From NCBI GenBank assembly GCA_900473745.1, contig UCMW01000004.1:558001-622000 (forward strand): DNA of 64,000 nt, given 5' to 3'. The notes beneath the pieces were generated by a model. That model was not told where the DNA came from, did not search any database, and saw nothing but the letters and a program-made list of their open reading frames with translations. Source of the DNA: Hyphomicrobiales bacterium. Its GTDB lineage: Bacteria; Pseudomonadota; Alphaproteobacteria; Rhizobiales; Rhizobiaceae. A program made the position numbers and the translations under genes. Shown piece after piece: positions 34,139 to 42,321 of this stretch; position 1 is the first letter of the stretch, and every line of letters starts with the position of its first letter.

Positions 34139-35497
34139 ATGACACGCGAGATCCGTTTCAATGCTTTCGACATGAACTGCATCGGGCATATCCAGCAGGG
34201 CCTTTGGTCCCATCCGCGCGACCGCTCGATGGAATACAACAGCCTCGCCTATTGGACCGATTATGCCAGGCGCCTGGAGGCCGGCCTCTTCGACGGCATC
34301 TTCCTCGCCGATGTCGTCGGCATTTATGACGTCCTGAGCGGCAGCCCGGCGCCGGCGCTGCGCGGTGCCGTGCAGGTGCCGGTCAATGACCCGATGATGC
34401 TGGTTCCGGCCATGGCTTCGGTGACCCGCCATCTCGGCTTCGGTGTCACCGCCAATCTCACCTACGAACAGCCCTTCCTGTTTGCACGCCGCATGGCGAC
34501 GCTGGATCACCTGACCGGTGGGCGTATGGGCTGGAACATCGTCACCGGCTATCTCGACAGCGCGGCCCGCGCCATTGGCCTCGACGGCCAGATGGCCCAT
34601 GACGACCGCTATGATCTCGCCGACGAGTATATGGACGTCGTCTACAAGCTCTGGGAGGGAAGCTGGGAGGACGGTTCCGTCGTGGCCGACAAGGCCGCGA
34701 TGGTCTATGCGGATCCCTCCCGCGTCCACCCCGTCCACCATCATGGAAAACAATACCGGGTGGACGCCTATCATCTTTGTGAGCCCTCGCCGCAACGCAC
34801 GCCGGTGCTCTACCAGGCCGGCTCCTCGCCGCGCGGACGCCAGTTTGCAGCCACCCATGCCGAATGCGTTTTCGTCAACGGCCAGAAGAAGGAGGGCGTG
34901 CGCGAGATCGTCACCGATATCAGGGCGAGGGCCGAAGGCTTCGGTCGAAAGGGCGACGACATCAAGGTCTTCCTCGGCGCCACCATCGTCACCGGTCGCA
35001 CCGAGAAGGAGGCGCGTGACAAGTTCGAGGATTACAGGCGTTACGTCAGTTCAGAGGCTGCACTCACCCATGCGGCCGCTTCCATGGGCATCGATTTCGA
35101 CAAATTCGACATGGACGAACCGGTCGAGACGGGCAAGAGCCAGGCGATCACCTCCAACATCAAGGCCATGGACCGCGCTGCCGGTCCTCAATGGACCAAG
35201 CGTAAGCTGATCGAGCAGATGGTGCTTGGCAGCCGCCAGCCGCCGCTGGTCGCCTCGGCCGATCAGGTCGTGGATTGGTTGGTCGACTGGGTCGAAGACA
35301 CCGGCGTCGACGGCTTCAATCTCTCCCGCACGGTCGTGCCGGAATGCTTCGACGATATCATCGAACTCGTCGTCCCGCGCCTGCAGGAGCGCGGTCTCTA
35401 CAAGACGGAATATCGCGACGGACCGCTTCGCGAAAAGCTCTTCGGTCAACCCCGCCTGACGGAGCGCCATATCGCATCTACCCACCGGCAACGATAG
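34139..35497 (+). CDS. FMN-dependent monooxygenase, NtaA/SnaA/DszA family
   Basis: This 452-residue luciferase-fold enzyme uses reduced flavin supplied by a separate reductase. Family blocks are REIRFNAFDMNCIGHIQQGL, FDGIFLADVVGIYDV, TRHLGFGVTANLTYEQPFLF, GGRMGWNIVTGYLDSAARAI and PVLYQAGSSPRGRQFAATHA. Family members oxidise nitrilotriacetate, EDTA or sulfur compounds; the substrate here is unknown. The ATG at 34139 follows GGGGGAA. It is probably regulated by the divergent XRE-cupin protein. No flavin reductase gene is next to it. Confidence 0.9.
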   Translation: MTREIRFNAFDMNCIGHIQQGLWSHPRDRSMEYNSLAYWTDYARRLEAGLFDGIFLADVVGIYDVLSGSPAPALRGAVQVPVNDPMMLVPAMASVTRHLGFGVTANLTYEQPFLFARRMATLDHLTGGRMGWNIVTGYLDSAARAIGLDGQMAHDDRYDLADEYMDVVYKLWEGSWEDGSVVADKAAMVYADPSRVHPVHHHGKQYRVDAYHLCEPSPQRTPVLYQAGSSPRGRQFAATHAECVFVNGQKKEGVREIVTDIRARAEGFGRKGDDIKVFLGATIVTGRTEKEARDKFEDYRRYVSSEAALTHAAASMGIDFDKFDMDEPVETGKSQAITSNIKAMDRAAGPQWTKRKLIEQMVLGSRQPPLVASADQVVDWLVDWVEDTGVDGFNLSRTVVPECFDDIIELVVPRLQERGLYKTEYRDGPLREKLFGQPRLTERHIASTHRQR

Positions 35498-35644
35498 GGC
35501 AGAGATCTCCTTATTTCCGCTTATGTAAGCTGTCGGTCCCGGCCAGCCGGTCGCCTTGCTCACCCCGCTGCGGGAATGATAGCCTGCCGCCCGATGAGGG
35601 GACATGGAAGCCATCCGCGACAGATGGATCCCGGGGAGGGCTGA

Positions 35645-36565
35645 TTGAAAATCGCAGTCGTGAGAAACCCGATTGCGGGAGGCCGTTCGGGTCAGAAGCA
35701 GTGGGCGCCCTTGCTTGCCGCTCTCCGCAACCGGTTCCCGGACATTGAGATCCACGAGAGTCGCTCCGGCGGCGATGCCCGCCGACTGGCCCGTGAATTG
35801 GCCGCCGGCCCCTGTGATCTCATTCTGGTGGCGGGCGGCGACGGCACGATCAGCGATGTCGTCGATGGCGTGCTAAGTTCTTCCCGCCCCGACATGCCGC
35901 TCGCCTTCCTGCCAATCGGCACGGGCTGCGATTTCATCCGAAACTTCAACCTGCCGCCCGATCCGGCAGCCCTCGCCGAGCACATCGCAAGTGCGCCGCT
36001 TCGCCGGATCGACGCCGGTCTCCTGATCTCGCGCGATGCGGCAGGCACCGAGCAGCGCCGCCACTTCGCCAACATCACCAGTGTCGGCATTTCCGGCGAG
36101 ATCGTCGAAGCCGTCAATGCGCCCGGCCGGGCACGCATCCTGAACGGCCCGCTGCGTTTCCTCGTTCATTCGGCGCTCGCCATCCTGCGCTACCGGCCTT
36201 ATGATTTCGACGTGCTGGTCGACGGCATGCTGGTGCATCAGGGGCGGCTCGCCCTGGTCGCGATCGCCAACGGCGCATGGTTCGGCGGCGGCATGCACAT
36301 CACACCCGAGGCCCATGTCGCCGATGGCCGGTTCGAGGTGGCGGTGATGCGCGAGGAGAAGGTGCTCGGCCTGCTGAATTTGCTGGGCCGCCTGCACAAG
36401 GCCGGCCATGTCGGCCATCCGCTCCTCAGCTTTCACAAGGCAAGACGCGTGGAGGTGAGGCCGCGGGATCCGTCACGTTTTCCGGTCGATGTCGACGGAG
36501 AGACCCCGATCCGGGGTGGCTTCGCCGCCGAAATCCTGCCCGGGGCGCTGACGGTCAGGACGTGA
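35645..36565 (+). CDS. Diacylglycerol kinase-family lipid kinase
   Basis: This 306-residue protein has the DAGK catalytic domain: VVRNPIAGGRSGQKQW at the N-terminus, the nucleotide-binding VAGGDGTISDVVDG, and LPIGTGCDFIRNF. The C-terminal half carries the YegS-like DVDGETP motif. Members phosphorylate diacylglycerol, sphingosine or related lipids. The start is a TTG at 35645, supported by GGGGAGGG four bases upstream; no better ATG exists nearby. It stands alone between the monooxygenase and a convergent HAD gene. Confidence 0.88.
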   Translation: MKIAVVRNPIAGGRSGQKQWAPLLAALRNRFPDIEIHESRSGGDARRLARELAAGPCDLILVAGGDGTISDVVDGVLSSSRPDMPLAFLPIGTGCDFIRNFNLPPDPAALAEHIASAPLRRIDAGLLISRDAAGTEQRRHFANITSVGISGEIVEAVNAPGRARILNGPLRFLVHSALAILRYRPYDFDVLVDGMLVHQGRLALVAIANGAWFGGGMHITPEAHVADGRFEVAVMREEKVLGLLNLLGRLHKAGHVGHPLLSFHKARRVEVRPRDPSRFPVDVDGETPIRGGFAAEILPGALTVRT

Positions 36566-36583
36566 TCTAAGAGCCGGCTCGGC

Positions 36584-37288
36584 TCAGAACACGCCTTCCC
36601 ATTCCGCCATGGCGGCGATCACGCCCGGCAGGTCCTGCATGCGCGCGATGACTGTTTCAGCACCCGCATCGGTCAGCTTGTCGGCATGCGAGGGATAGGT
36701 ATGCGACGCGCCGGTGAAGCCGACGACGCGCATTCCGGCCTCGCGGGCCGCATGCACGCCGTGAACGGAATCCTCGACCACGATGCACTTGGCCGGGCTG
36801 ACGCCGAATTGTGCTGCGCCGTGCAGGAAGATATCCGGCTTCGGCTTGACCCTGTCAGCACCGAGATCCTTGGCCGAATAGATATGCGGCGCAAAGAATT
36901 CCTTGAGCCCGACCTTGCTCAGCATCATGTCGAGGCGTTGCGAAGAGGAGTTCGAGCAGATGCAGCGCGGCCCGGCGATGCGCGACAGCGCATATTGCAC
37001 GCCCTCGATTGCCTTGACTTCACGCGCGAGCCGCTGGTCGAGCAACTGTTCCGACTTGTCGATCAGGCTCGCCGACAGGGGAATGTCGACCTCCTTTTCG
37101 ATCGACAGCAGGATGTTCTTCCAGGTCATGCCGGCAAAACGTTCGCCCATTTCCTCGACCGAGATCGGATAGCCCGCCTCGGTCAGCAGCTTGGATTCAA
37201 CCTTGGCCGCGATGATCTCGGAATCGACGAGCACGCCGTCGCAGTCGAAAAGGGTGAGGTCGAAGCCGCTCATGGAAACATCCGTCAT
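36584..37288 (-). CDS. HAD-superfamily phosphatase (beta-phosphoglucomutase-like)
   Basis: The product is about 234 residues. HAD motif I is FDCDGVLVDSE, motif II is ICSNSSSQR, motif III Lys lies in DRVKPKPDIF and motif IV in CIVVEDSVHGVHAAREAG. The cap is of the C1 type between motifs I and II, as in phosphoglycolate phosphatase and beta-phosphoglucomutase. The substrate is likely a small phosphoester. The ATG at 37288 or 37273 could be the start; neither has a strong ribosome site. Confidence 0.88.
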   Translation of the reverse strand: MTDVSMSGFDLTLFDCDGVLVDSEIIAAKVESKLLTEAGYPISVEEMGERFAGMTWKNILLSIEKEVDIPLSASLIDKSEQLLDQRLAREVKAIEGVQYALSRIAGPRCICSNSSSQRLDMMLSKVGLKEFFAPHIYSAKDLGADRVKPKPDIFLHGAAQFGVSPAKCIVVEDSVHGVHAAREAGMRVVGFTGASHTYPSHADKLTDAGAETVIARMQDLPGVIAAMAEWEGVF

Positions 37289-37391
37289 GTGGTCCAGGGA
37301 AGGTCGCTCCCTACACGATCGGGAGGGCGAGGACAATCGCATGTCATGCATGGCTGGCCTGTTGGCGGATCGGAGATCTGAAGGCGAGGGC

Positions 37392-37982
37392 TCAAGCCTC
37401 GGCCATGGCCAGCAAGACCGCTTCGAAATCCTGGGGGTAGCGCTTCAGCCCACCCGCCTTTTCCATCATGTCCGCAAGCCAGATCCCATCGGCGGCGAGC
37501 CGTACGGCAACGAATCTCGGATCACAATCCGTCTCGGCATGCCGTGCCATGCGGTCGTCGAGCCAGGCCGACCAGAGTGAACGTAACGCCGGCTCCGAGA
37601 CGATCGCAACGGACAGGGCGCCCCAGAGGCTCCGCTCGCCGAGCAGCCGATCCGAGAAGCAGGCCCGCACATAGGCTCGTGTAAAACGCCCGCGCGACGC
37701 GGGATCTCCCGCCAGCGTCCGATCGATCTCCTGATCCATCTTGTCGAGCAAATCCGAAAAGACGGCGGCGAGCAGCGCCTGTTTGCTGTCAAAGTGATGC
37801 AAGAGCCCACCCTTGGTGACCCCGGCCCGTGTTGCCACCGCCTGGATGGTGATCGCGGCGGCCCCGTCTTCCGCCGCAATCTGGGCCGCGCAATCGAGCA
37901 GGGCCCGTCGCACCTGCTCGGGCTGCTTCTTGCGATGATAGCCGGAGGATGCGCCGTCTATGGGTGAGGGAGCGCCCGCCAT
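37392..37982 (-). CDS. TetR-family regulator of the SMR efflux gene
   Basis: This 196-residue repressor has an N-terminal TetR helix-turn-helix (ITIQAVATRAGVTKGGLLHH, then FDSKQALLAAVF) after a Pro/Ser-rich start, and an all-helical ligand-binding domain (TetR_C type). Its ATG overlaps the stop of the SMR gene (TGATG), so the pair is coupled. It is expected to repress the SMR-TetR operon by binding the dyad upstream of the SMR gene and to be released by the exported compound. Confidence 0.9.
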   Translation of the reverse strand: MAGAPSPIDGASSGYHRKKQPEQVRRALLDCAAQIAAEDGAAAITIQAVATRAGVTKGGLLHHFDSKQALLAAVFSDLLDKMDQEIDRTLAGDPASRGRFTRAYVRACFSDRLLGERSLWGALSVAIVSEPALRSLWSAWLDDRMARHAETDCDPRFVAVRLAADGIWLADMMEKAGGLKRYPQDFEAVLLAMAEA

Positions 37983-38326
37983 CAGTGCGACACCGTGCTG
38001 GAGAGGGTGTTCATCACGATCACGCCCGTGACGATCAACGCGATTCCGGCAAGCGCTGCGAGATCCAGGCTCTGCTTCAGATAAAAGACACTGATCAGCG
38101 CGGTCAGCACGATCCCGAGCCCGCCCCACATGGCATAAGCGATGCCGAGCGGCATGCCCTTCAGCGCCTGGGACAGGAGATAGAAAGACGCGACATAGAA
38201 CATGACCATGCCCGCCGTCGGCAAGAGCTTGGTGAACTGCGCCGACTTCTGCAGCAGCGTGGTGCCGATGACTTCGAGCACGATCGCGGCAGCAAGCGCG
38301 CCATAGGCGGTGAGGGCGGGGGACAT
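37982..38326 (-). CDS. Small multidrug resistance (SMR, EmrE-like) efflux protein
   Basis: This 114-residue protein has four membrane helices. The essential glutamate of the SMR family is Glu18 in AAAIVLEVIGTTLLQKS, and the family stretches AYAMWGGLGIVLTALISV and LAGIALIVTGVIVMN are present. It exchanges protons for cationic drugs or quaternary ammonium/guanidinium compounds as a dimer. It is the first gene of a two-gene operon with its TetR regulator. Confidence 0.94.
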   Translation of the reverse strand: MSPALTAYGALAAAIVLEVIGTTLLQKSAQFTKLLPTAGMVMFYVASFYLLSQALKGMPLGIAYAMWGGLGIVLTALISVFYLKQSLDLAALAGIALIVTGVIVMNTLSSTVSH

Positions 38327-38361
38327 GGCGCGGCTCCAAGGATGAGTTTGTCTCTTAAGAT

Positions 38362-38375
38362 ACCATACGGTCGGT
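38362..38375. promoter_or_regulatory. Candidate TetR operator upstream of the SMR gene
   Basis: ACCATACGGTCGGT is an imperfect dyad (ACC-N3-C / G-N3-GGT) 36 bp upstream of the SMR start. On the minus strand it reads ACCGACCGTATGGT, resembling operators of TetR regulators of SMR pumps. Confidence 0.45.
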
Positions 38376-38412
38376 TTCTTTTCAAGATCCTCTCGCTCTC
38401 GCTGGCGTCCGG

Positions 38413-39099
38413 TCAGTCGGGCAGGGGAAACGCCGCCAGAAACTGCCGCTCGCCTTCCGGCGAAAACCGGATGATCCGGCTGTCTTCCACCCGCCGTGCA
38501 TGGCCTCGTTCCAGAAAATTCGAGAGCAGCGCCGCCCCGAGCGTACCGGCGAGATGCGTGCGCCGCTCGCTCCAGTCCAGGCAGGCGCGGCAGAGTGGCC
38601 GCCGTTTGGCCCGATGGCTGCCAATGTCGAGCCCTCGGTCCCGCAGCAGGCTCTCCCCTTCAGGCGTCAGTGTCAGTGCCTCGTCCTCCGCCCGGATCGC
38701 CCCTTGCGCCACCAGACTGTCCAGCATGCGCACGCCATAGTCTCCGGCGAGGTGATCATAACAGATCCGCGCCTTGCGCAGTTCCGGCTCCTTCGGCCCG
38801 GTGCGGTGGCGAAGGTGCCCTCGACTTGCCGAAAAGCTCATCAGGCTCTCGATCATTGCGCCGACATGGCCATCGGCCAAAGCGAAATAGCGATGCCGCC
38901 CCTGCTTGCGCTGGGAGAGCAGTCCGCCCTCTTCGAGTTTCGACAAATGTGAACTCGCCGTCGGCAGCGTCACCCCGGCCGCCCCCGCCAGTTCCGTCGC
39001 CGTCAATGCCTTGCCACCGATGAGCGCGAGCAGCATGTTCGAGCGTGCCGGATCGCCGATCAGCGACGCGATGCGTGCAATGTCCGGTCCTTCCGCCAT
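38413..39099 (-). CDS. ArsR-family regulator
   Basis: This 228-residue protein has a winged helix at the N-terminus (DPARSNMLLALIGGKALTAT, then AGVTLPTASSHLSKLEEGGLL) and an unusually long C-terminal part (about 100-228) with RLCRACLDWSERRTHLAGTL-like cysteines. The latter occurs in a subgroup of ArsR proteins that do not sense metals in a known way. The ATG at 39099 follows GGGAGA. It diverges from the NIPSNAP-ABM pair, and two inverted copies of the same 18-bp palindrome lie between. Confidence 0.88.
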   Translation of the reverse strand: MAEGPDIARIASLIGDPARSNMLLALIGGKALTATELAGAAGVTLPTASSHLSKLEEGGLLSQRKQGRHRYFALADGHVGAMIESLMSFSASRGHLRHRTGPKEPELRKARICYDHLAGDYGVRMLDSLVAQGAIRAEDEALTLTPEGESLLRDRGLDIGSHRAKRRPLCRACLDWSERRTHLAGTLGAALLSNFLERGHARRVEDSRIIRFSPEGERQFLAAFPLPD

Positions 39100-39147
39100 C
39101 GTCTTCTCCCTGTTGCCTCGCCCCAGTCTCTGTCCCCAGTGTAGCGA

Positions 39148-39218
39148 ATGCTTCGATCCCGGTCGAACTGTCGAGGGTGAAAAAAGCGCCGGCAAAACTT
39201 CGACGCCGATCGAAGCAT
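39148..39218. promoter_or_regulatory. Twin operators between the ArsR gene and the NIPSNAP gene
   Basis: Two 18-bp dyads of the form CTTCGA-N6-TCGAAG lie at 39151-39168 (last base C in place of G) and 39198-39215 (perfect arms). An outer 11-nt block, ATGCTTCGATC at 39148-39158, recurs as its exact reverse complement at 39208-39218, so the sites are oppositely oriented copies 47 bp apart centre to centre. This suits one dimeric regulator acting on both divergent promoters. Confidence 0.7.
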
Positions 39219-39269
39219 CACGCATGTCGATCATGGCAAGACCCACCTCGCAAGAAACGAGGAACCCTC

Positions 39270-39599
39270 ATGATCACCTGCATCATCCGCTATCGCATCG
39301 ATCCCTTCGGTCGTGACGATTTCGCTACCTATGCCCGCAACTGGGGCGAGGCCATCCCGCGCTGCGGCGCCGATCTCGTCGGCTATTTCGCCCCGCATGA
39401 AGGGTCTGCGACCACCGCCTACGGCATCTACAACATCGAAAACCTCGCCGCTTACGAGGCCTATCGCTTGAAGCTGGCCGCCGATCCTCTCGGCAAGGCC
39501 TACTATGAGTTCGCGAAGAACGCCCGTTTCATCCTGGAGGAGGACCGGCTCTTCCTGAAAAATGTTTCCCACCCGCCATCCTGGAAAGTCCAGCCATGA
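39270..39599 (+). CDS. NIPSNAP-family protein
   Basis: This 109-residue ferredoxin-like dimeric alpha-beta barrel protein starts MITCIIRYRIDPFGRDDFAT and has family blocks RCGADLVGYFAPHEG and LAAYEAYRLKLAADPLGKAY. Function is unknown; relatives may bind aldehydes or act as small oxygenases. GAGGAA precedes the ATG. Its stop overlaps the ABM gene start (ATGA). Probably regulated by the divergent ArsR protein. Confidence 0.88.
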   Translation: MITCIIRYRIDPFGRDDFATYARNWGEAIPRCGADLVGYFAPHEGSATTAYGIYNIENLAAYEAYRLKLAADPLGKAYYEFAKNARFILEEDRLFLKNVSHPPSWKVQP

Positions 39600-39940
39600 T
39601 CGCCGTCCTCTTCGAGGGGACACCCTTCATCGGCGAGCGTCACCGCTATCTCGATCTCGCCGGCGAGCTGCGCGCTCAGCTGGAAGCCGCCGACGGTTTC
39701 GTCTCCGTCGAGCGCTTCGAGAGCCTGACGACGCGCGGCAAGCTCTTGTCGCTCTCCTTCTGGCGCGACGAGGAGGCCGTGCGCCGTTGGCGCGAAACCG
39801 AAGAACACCGCGCGGCCCAAACGGCCGGCCGCGGCGGCGTCTTCGCCGCCTATCGCCTGCGCGTCGCCGAGGTCTTGCGCGACTACGGCCTTAACGATCG
39901 CACCGAAGCGCCGGAGGACAGCCGGGCGCGGCATGGATGA
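39596..39940 (+). CDS. Antibiotic-biosynthesis-monooxygenase (ABM) domain protein
   Basis: This 114-residue protein has the ABM fold: DLAGELRAQLEAADGFVSVE, KLLSLSFWRDEEAVRRWRET, with the conserved FW-E-A and W-H-like pattern (EEHRAAQTAGR). Such small enzymes degrade heme or oxidise quinones without a cofactor, but many are uncharacterised. It is coupled to the NIPSNAP gene by a four-base overlap; both proteins have related barrel folds. Confidence 0.87.
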   Translation: MIAVLFEGTPFIGERHRYLDLAGELRAQLEAADGFVSVERFESLTTRGKLLSLSFWRDEEAVRRWRETEEHRAAQTAGRGGVFAAYRLRVAEVLRDYGLNDRTEAPEDSRARHG

Positions 39941-40016
39941 GGGGGAAGGCTTTGGCAGAGGGCTTCGACACCGGCCTCCCTCGACAAGCCGCCACCTGCT
40001 GACTATGCAGGAACCC

Positions 40017-40697
40017 ATGCCCAAGACGCGCGACGATTCAGGTCAGGACACGATAGCGAGCCGCATCAGCCGCGCGCTGGCGGAGCGCATCATCCATGGT
40101 GAACTCGTGCCCGGATCGCGCCTCGCCCAGGACCATATCGCGGAAGAATTCGGCGCAAGTCATGTCCCCGTGCGTGAGGCCTTCCGCCGGCTGGAGGCGC
40201 AAGGCCTCGTCGTCAGCATTCCCCGTCGCGGCGTGCGCGTCGCAAGCTTCGACCTGAAGCAGGTGCGTGAAGTCGCCGAAATGCGCGCCGCCCTCGAAGT
40301 GCTGGCGCTGCGCCATGCAGCCCCCAACCTAACGCCCGATGTGCTCGCCGCTGCCGAAGAGGCCGCCGCCGATGCCGACGCCGCCCGGGACGTGCAGACC
40401 TGGGAGGAAGCCAACCGCCGCTTCCACCGCTTGATTGTCTCCACCTGCGGCATGCCACGTCTGCTCTCCGTCATCGACGACCTCCACGCTGTCTCCGCCC
40501 GCTTCCTCTTCGTCGCCTGGCGCGCCACCTGGGAAGCCCGCACGGACCATGACCACCGCGCCATTCTCGAAGCCCTGAAATCCGGCGATGCCGCGGAAGC
40601 CGCCCGCATCCTCGAGCGCCACGTCCAGTGGATCGGCCGCGCCCCCATGCCGGTGCCGGGAAGGGCCGAGACCGAGGGATTTGCCATCGTCGGGTAA
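40017..40697 (+). CDS. GntR/FadR-family regulator, probable BioR
   Basis: This 226-residue regulator has an N-terminal winged helix (ASRISRALAERIIHGELVPG, then EEFGASHVPVREAFRRLEAQ) and a C-terminal FCD ligand domain (about 80-215). BioR is the alphaproteobacterial biotin repressor of this class; it recognises TTATCTATAA-like boxes and is often encoded beside bioY or bioBFDA. Here the next gene downstream is bioY, whose upstream region has three such boxes, so BioR identity is a strong inference. The ATG at 40017 has AGGAA close upstream; 40005 is an alternative. Confidence 0.85.
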   Translation: MPKTRDDSGQDTIASRISRALAERIIHGELVPGSRLAQDHIAEEFGASHVPVREAFRRLEAQGLVVSIPRRGVRVASFDLKQVREVAEMRAALEVLALRHAAPNLTPDVLAAAEEAAADADAARDVQTWEEANRRFHRLIVSTCGMPRLLSVIDDLHAVSARFLFVAWRATWEARTDHDHRAILEALKSGDAAEAARILERHVQWIGRAPMPVPGRAETEGFAIVG

Positions 40698-40699
40698 CA

Positions 40700-41000
40700 C
40701 CCCACCTCCCCCTTGAAGGGGGGCGCCGGAAAGCGGCCCGTGGGGGTGACGCTTTCGGCCTTGCCGATTAGCGCGAGGCACGGGTAGCCCGGTTCCCACC
40801 TCTCCCGATGTGGGAGAGGTTGCAAAATCGAAGGTTTAGGTGAGCGAAAGCCACCTAAACTTCAGATTTTGCTGGTGAGGGGATCGGTGCTGCGGGCACG
40901 ATGTGACCGACCCCCTCACTTGCGATTTCTGATGTTTAGGCGGCTCGCGCTCGCCTAATTCATCGAAATCGCTTTCTCCCCCACCAAGGGGGAGATGGGC
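40700..41000. repeat. RIME-like palindromic intergenic repeat cluster
   Basis: The region is packed with inverted repeats: CCTCTCCC (40799) with GGGAGAGG (ending 40819), GTTTAGGTG with CACCTAAAC around 40834-40860, TTTAGGCG with CGCCTAA around 40935-40958, and CTCCCCC (40976) with GGGGGAG (ending 40994). This pattern of clustered hairpins with CTCCCCC/GGGGGAG cores is typical of Rhizobium-specific intergenic mosaic elements. No coding potential is seen. Confidence 0.6.
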
Positions 41001-41098
41001 ATCGCGCAAGAGACAACCGCCCCTCGTCCGCCTGCCGGCACCCCATCCCTCGGGGAGAGGGTAGGATGAGGTGCGTGGCCCTATTTCTCAACGTAAAT

Positions 41099-41108
41099 TT
41101 ATAGATAA
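41099..41108. promoter_or_regulatory. BioR box 1 upstream of bioY
   Basis: TTATAGATAA is an exact match to the BioR consensus of alphaproteobacteria, 160 bp upstream of the bioY ATG. Confidence 0.65.
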
Positions 41109-41213
41109 AATTTCGAGCAATCCATCAAGTTGTACCACTATCAGCAAATTCGACGCCCGATCTGACAATCATCTCACGAAATTCCTACATTCTCACCTTG
41201 GCACTCGCCGATT

Positions 41214-41223
41214 CCATAGATAA
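41214..41223. promoter_or_regulatory. BioR-like box 2 upstream of bioY
   Basis: CCATAGATAA matches the BioR consensus at eight of ten positions and lies 45 bp upstream of bioY. Confidence 0.5.
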
Positions 41224-41244
41224 AAGACTCGGCGTCATATAAAA

Positions 41245-41254
41245 CTATCTATAA
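41245..41254. promoter_or_regulatory. BioR box 3 next to the bioY ribosome site
   Basis: CTATCTATAA matches the reverse orientation of the consensus (TTATCTATAA) at nine of ten positions. It ends three bp before the GGAG that serves bioY. Confidence 0.65.
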
Positions 41255-41268
41255 AATGGAGATTGCCC

Positions 41269-41859
41269 ATGACGTCCATTCTCGCGCCCTCCGCCCGCGG
41301 TTTCGATCCGCTCGGCATAGCCGGCCGTTCGCTTCCCATGCAGGCCGCTCTTCTCCTCTTCGGCACGGGCGTGCTCGCACTCGCCTCGCAGATATCAGTG
41401 CCCATGGTGCCGGTACCGATCACCCTGCAGACCTTTGCGCTGACCATGATCGGCGTGCTCTATGGCTGGCGCCTGGGTGCCCTGACCGTGCTTGCCTGGC
41501 TGGGTGAGGCGATGATGGGGCTTCCTGTTCTCGCCAATGGTGGTGGCGGTCTCGCCCCCTTCGTCGGCCCGACGGCAGGCTACCTCGTTTCCTTCCCGAT
41601 CATCGCGGCCCTTGCAGGCTACCTTGCCGAAAAGGGCTGGACGGGTGAGCGCGTGGTCAAAAGCGTTGTCGCGCATCTGTCCGCCAACATCCTGTGCCTC
41701 GTGATCGGCGGTGCCTGGCTCGCTTGGCTCATGGGTGCCGAAAAGGGCCTGGCGCTGGGCGTCACACCCTTTATCTTGGGTGCCGTGCTCAAATCCGCGC
41801 TTGCCGCTGCTCTGCTGATGGCGCTTGCCCGCGGCAAGGCAAAACCGCTCGACCTCTGA
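41269..41859 (+). CDS. bioY: Biotin transporter BioY (S component)
   Basis: BioY binds and transports biotin, alone or as the substrate-binding unit of an ECF transporter with BioMN. The 196-residue product has six membrane helices and the family blocks ISVPMVPVPITLQTFALTMI, LPVLANGGGGLAPFVGPTAG and YLVSFP. bioM and bioN are not in this window. The ATG at 41269 has GGAG upstream. The three BioR-like boxes in the 170 bp ahead indicate control by biotin, with the GntR gene upstream as the likely regulator. Confidence 0.95.
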   Translation: MTSILAPSARGFDPLGIAGRSLPMQAALLLFGTGVLALASQISVPMVPVPITLQTFALTMIGVLYGWRLGALTVLAWLGEAMMGLPVLANGGGGLAPFVGPTAGYLVSFPIIAALAGYLAEKGWTGERVVKSVVAHLSANILCLVIGGAWLAWLMGAEKGLALGVTPFILGAVLKSALAAALLMALARGKAKPLDL

Positions 41860-41885
41860 GACCTGAAATCCGGCTGATACAAAGC

Positions 41886-42320
41886 ATGACCGTCCGGCTC
41901 CGCGCCCACCACCTGCTCTGCATGCTGACTTATGTCGGCAAGGGCTATTCTCCTGCCTTCGTGGAAAACTACGAGGCGATTGCCGCCCGTCTGTCGGTCG
42001 GCGAGGAGATCGAGCTTGTGGCGGGGCCGGACGATATCTGCGGCCCGCTCTCCGCCGATCCCGATGCCCATTGCCACCGGGAAAGCGTCGTCGATCGCGA
42101 TCGGGCGGCCGCGGACGCTGTCGCCCGCTTGCTCGGCAGCCCTGTTTCGCCCGGGGTCCGTATCGCACCGACCGCTGCACTGCTCTCCCGCCTCAGAAAG
42201 ACCTTCGCCGCAGGCGCGATCCGCACGGCCTGTTCGGGCTGCGAATGGTCGGAGCTTTGCGATGGCGTCGCCGATGGCGGCTTTGCCGGGGCGCGGGTCC
42301 TGCCGTCACGCCGGACTTAG
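41886..42320 (+). CDS. DUF1284 protein
   Basis: The 144-residue product starts MTVRLRAHHLLCMLTYVGKG, the family hallmark with the His-His-Leu-Leu-Cys stretch, and has further Cys residues (DDICGPL, AHCHRES, ACSGCEWSELC) that suggest metal or Fe-S binding. The family commonly neighbours bioY in alphaproteobacteria, but its function is unknown. It follows bioY by 26 bp and is probably co-transcribed. Confidence 0.87.
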   Translation: MTVRLRAHHLLCMLTYVGKGYSPAFVENYEAIAARLSVGEEIELVAGPDDICGPLSADPDAHCHRESVVDRDRAAADAVARLLGSPVSPGVRIAPTAALLSRLRKTFAAGAIRTACSGCEWSELCDGVADGGFAGARVLPSRRT

Positions 42321-42321
42321 G

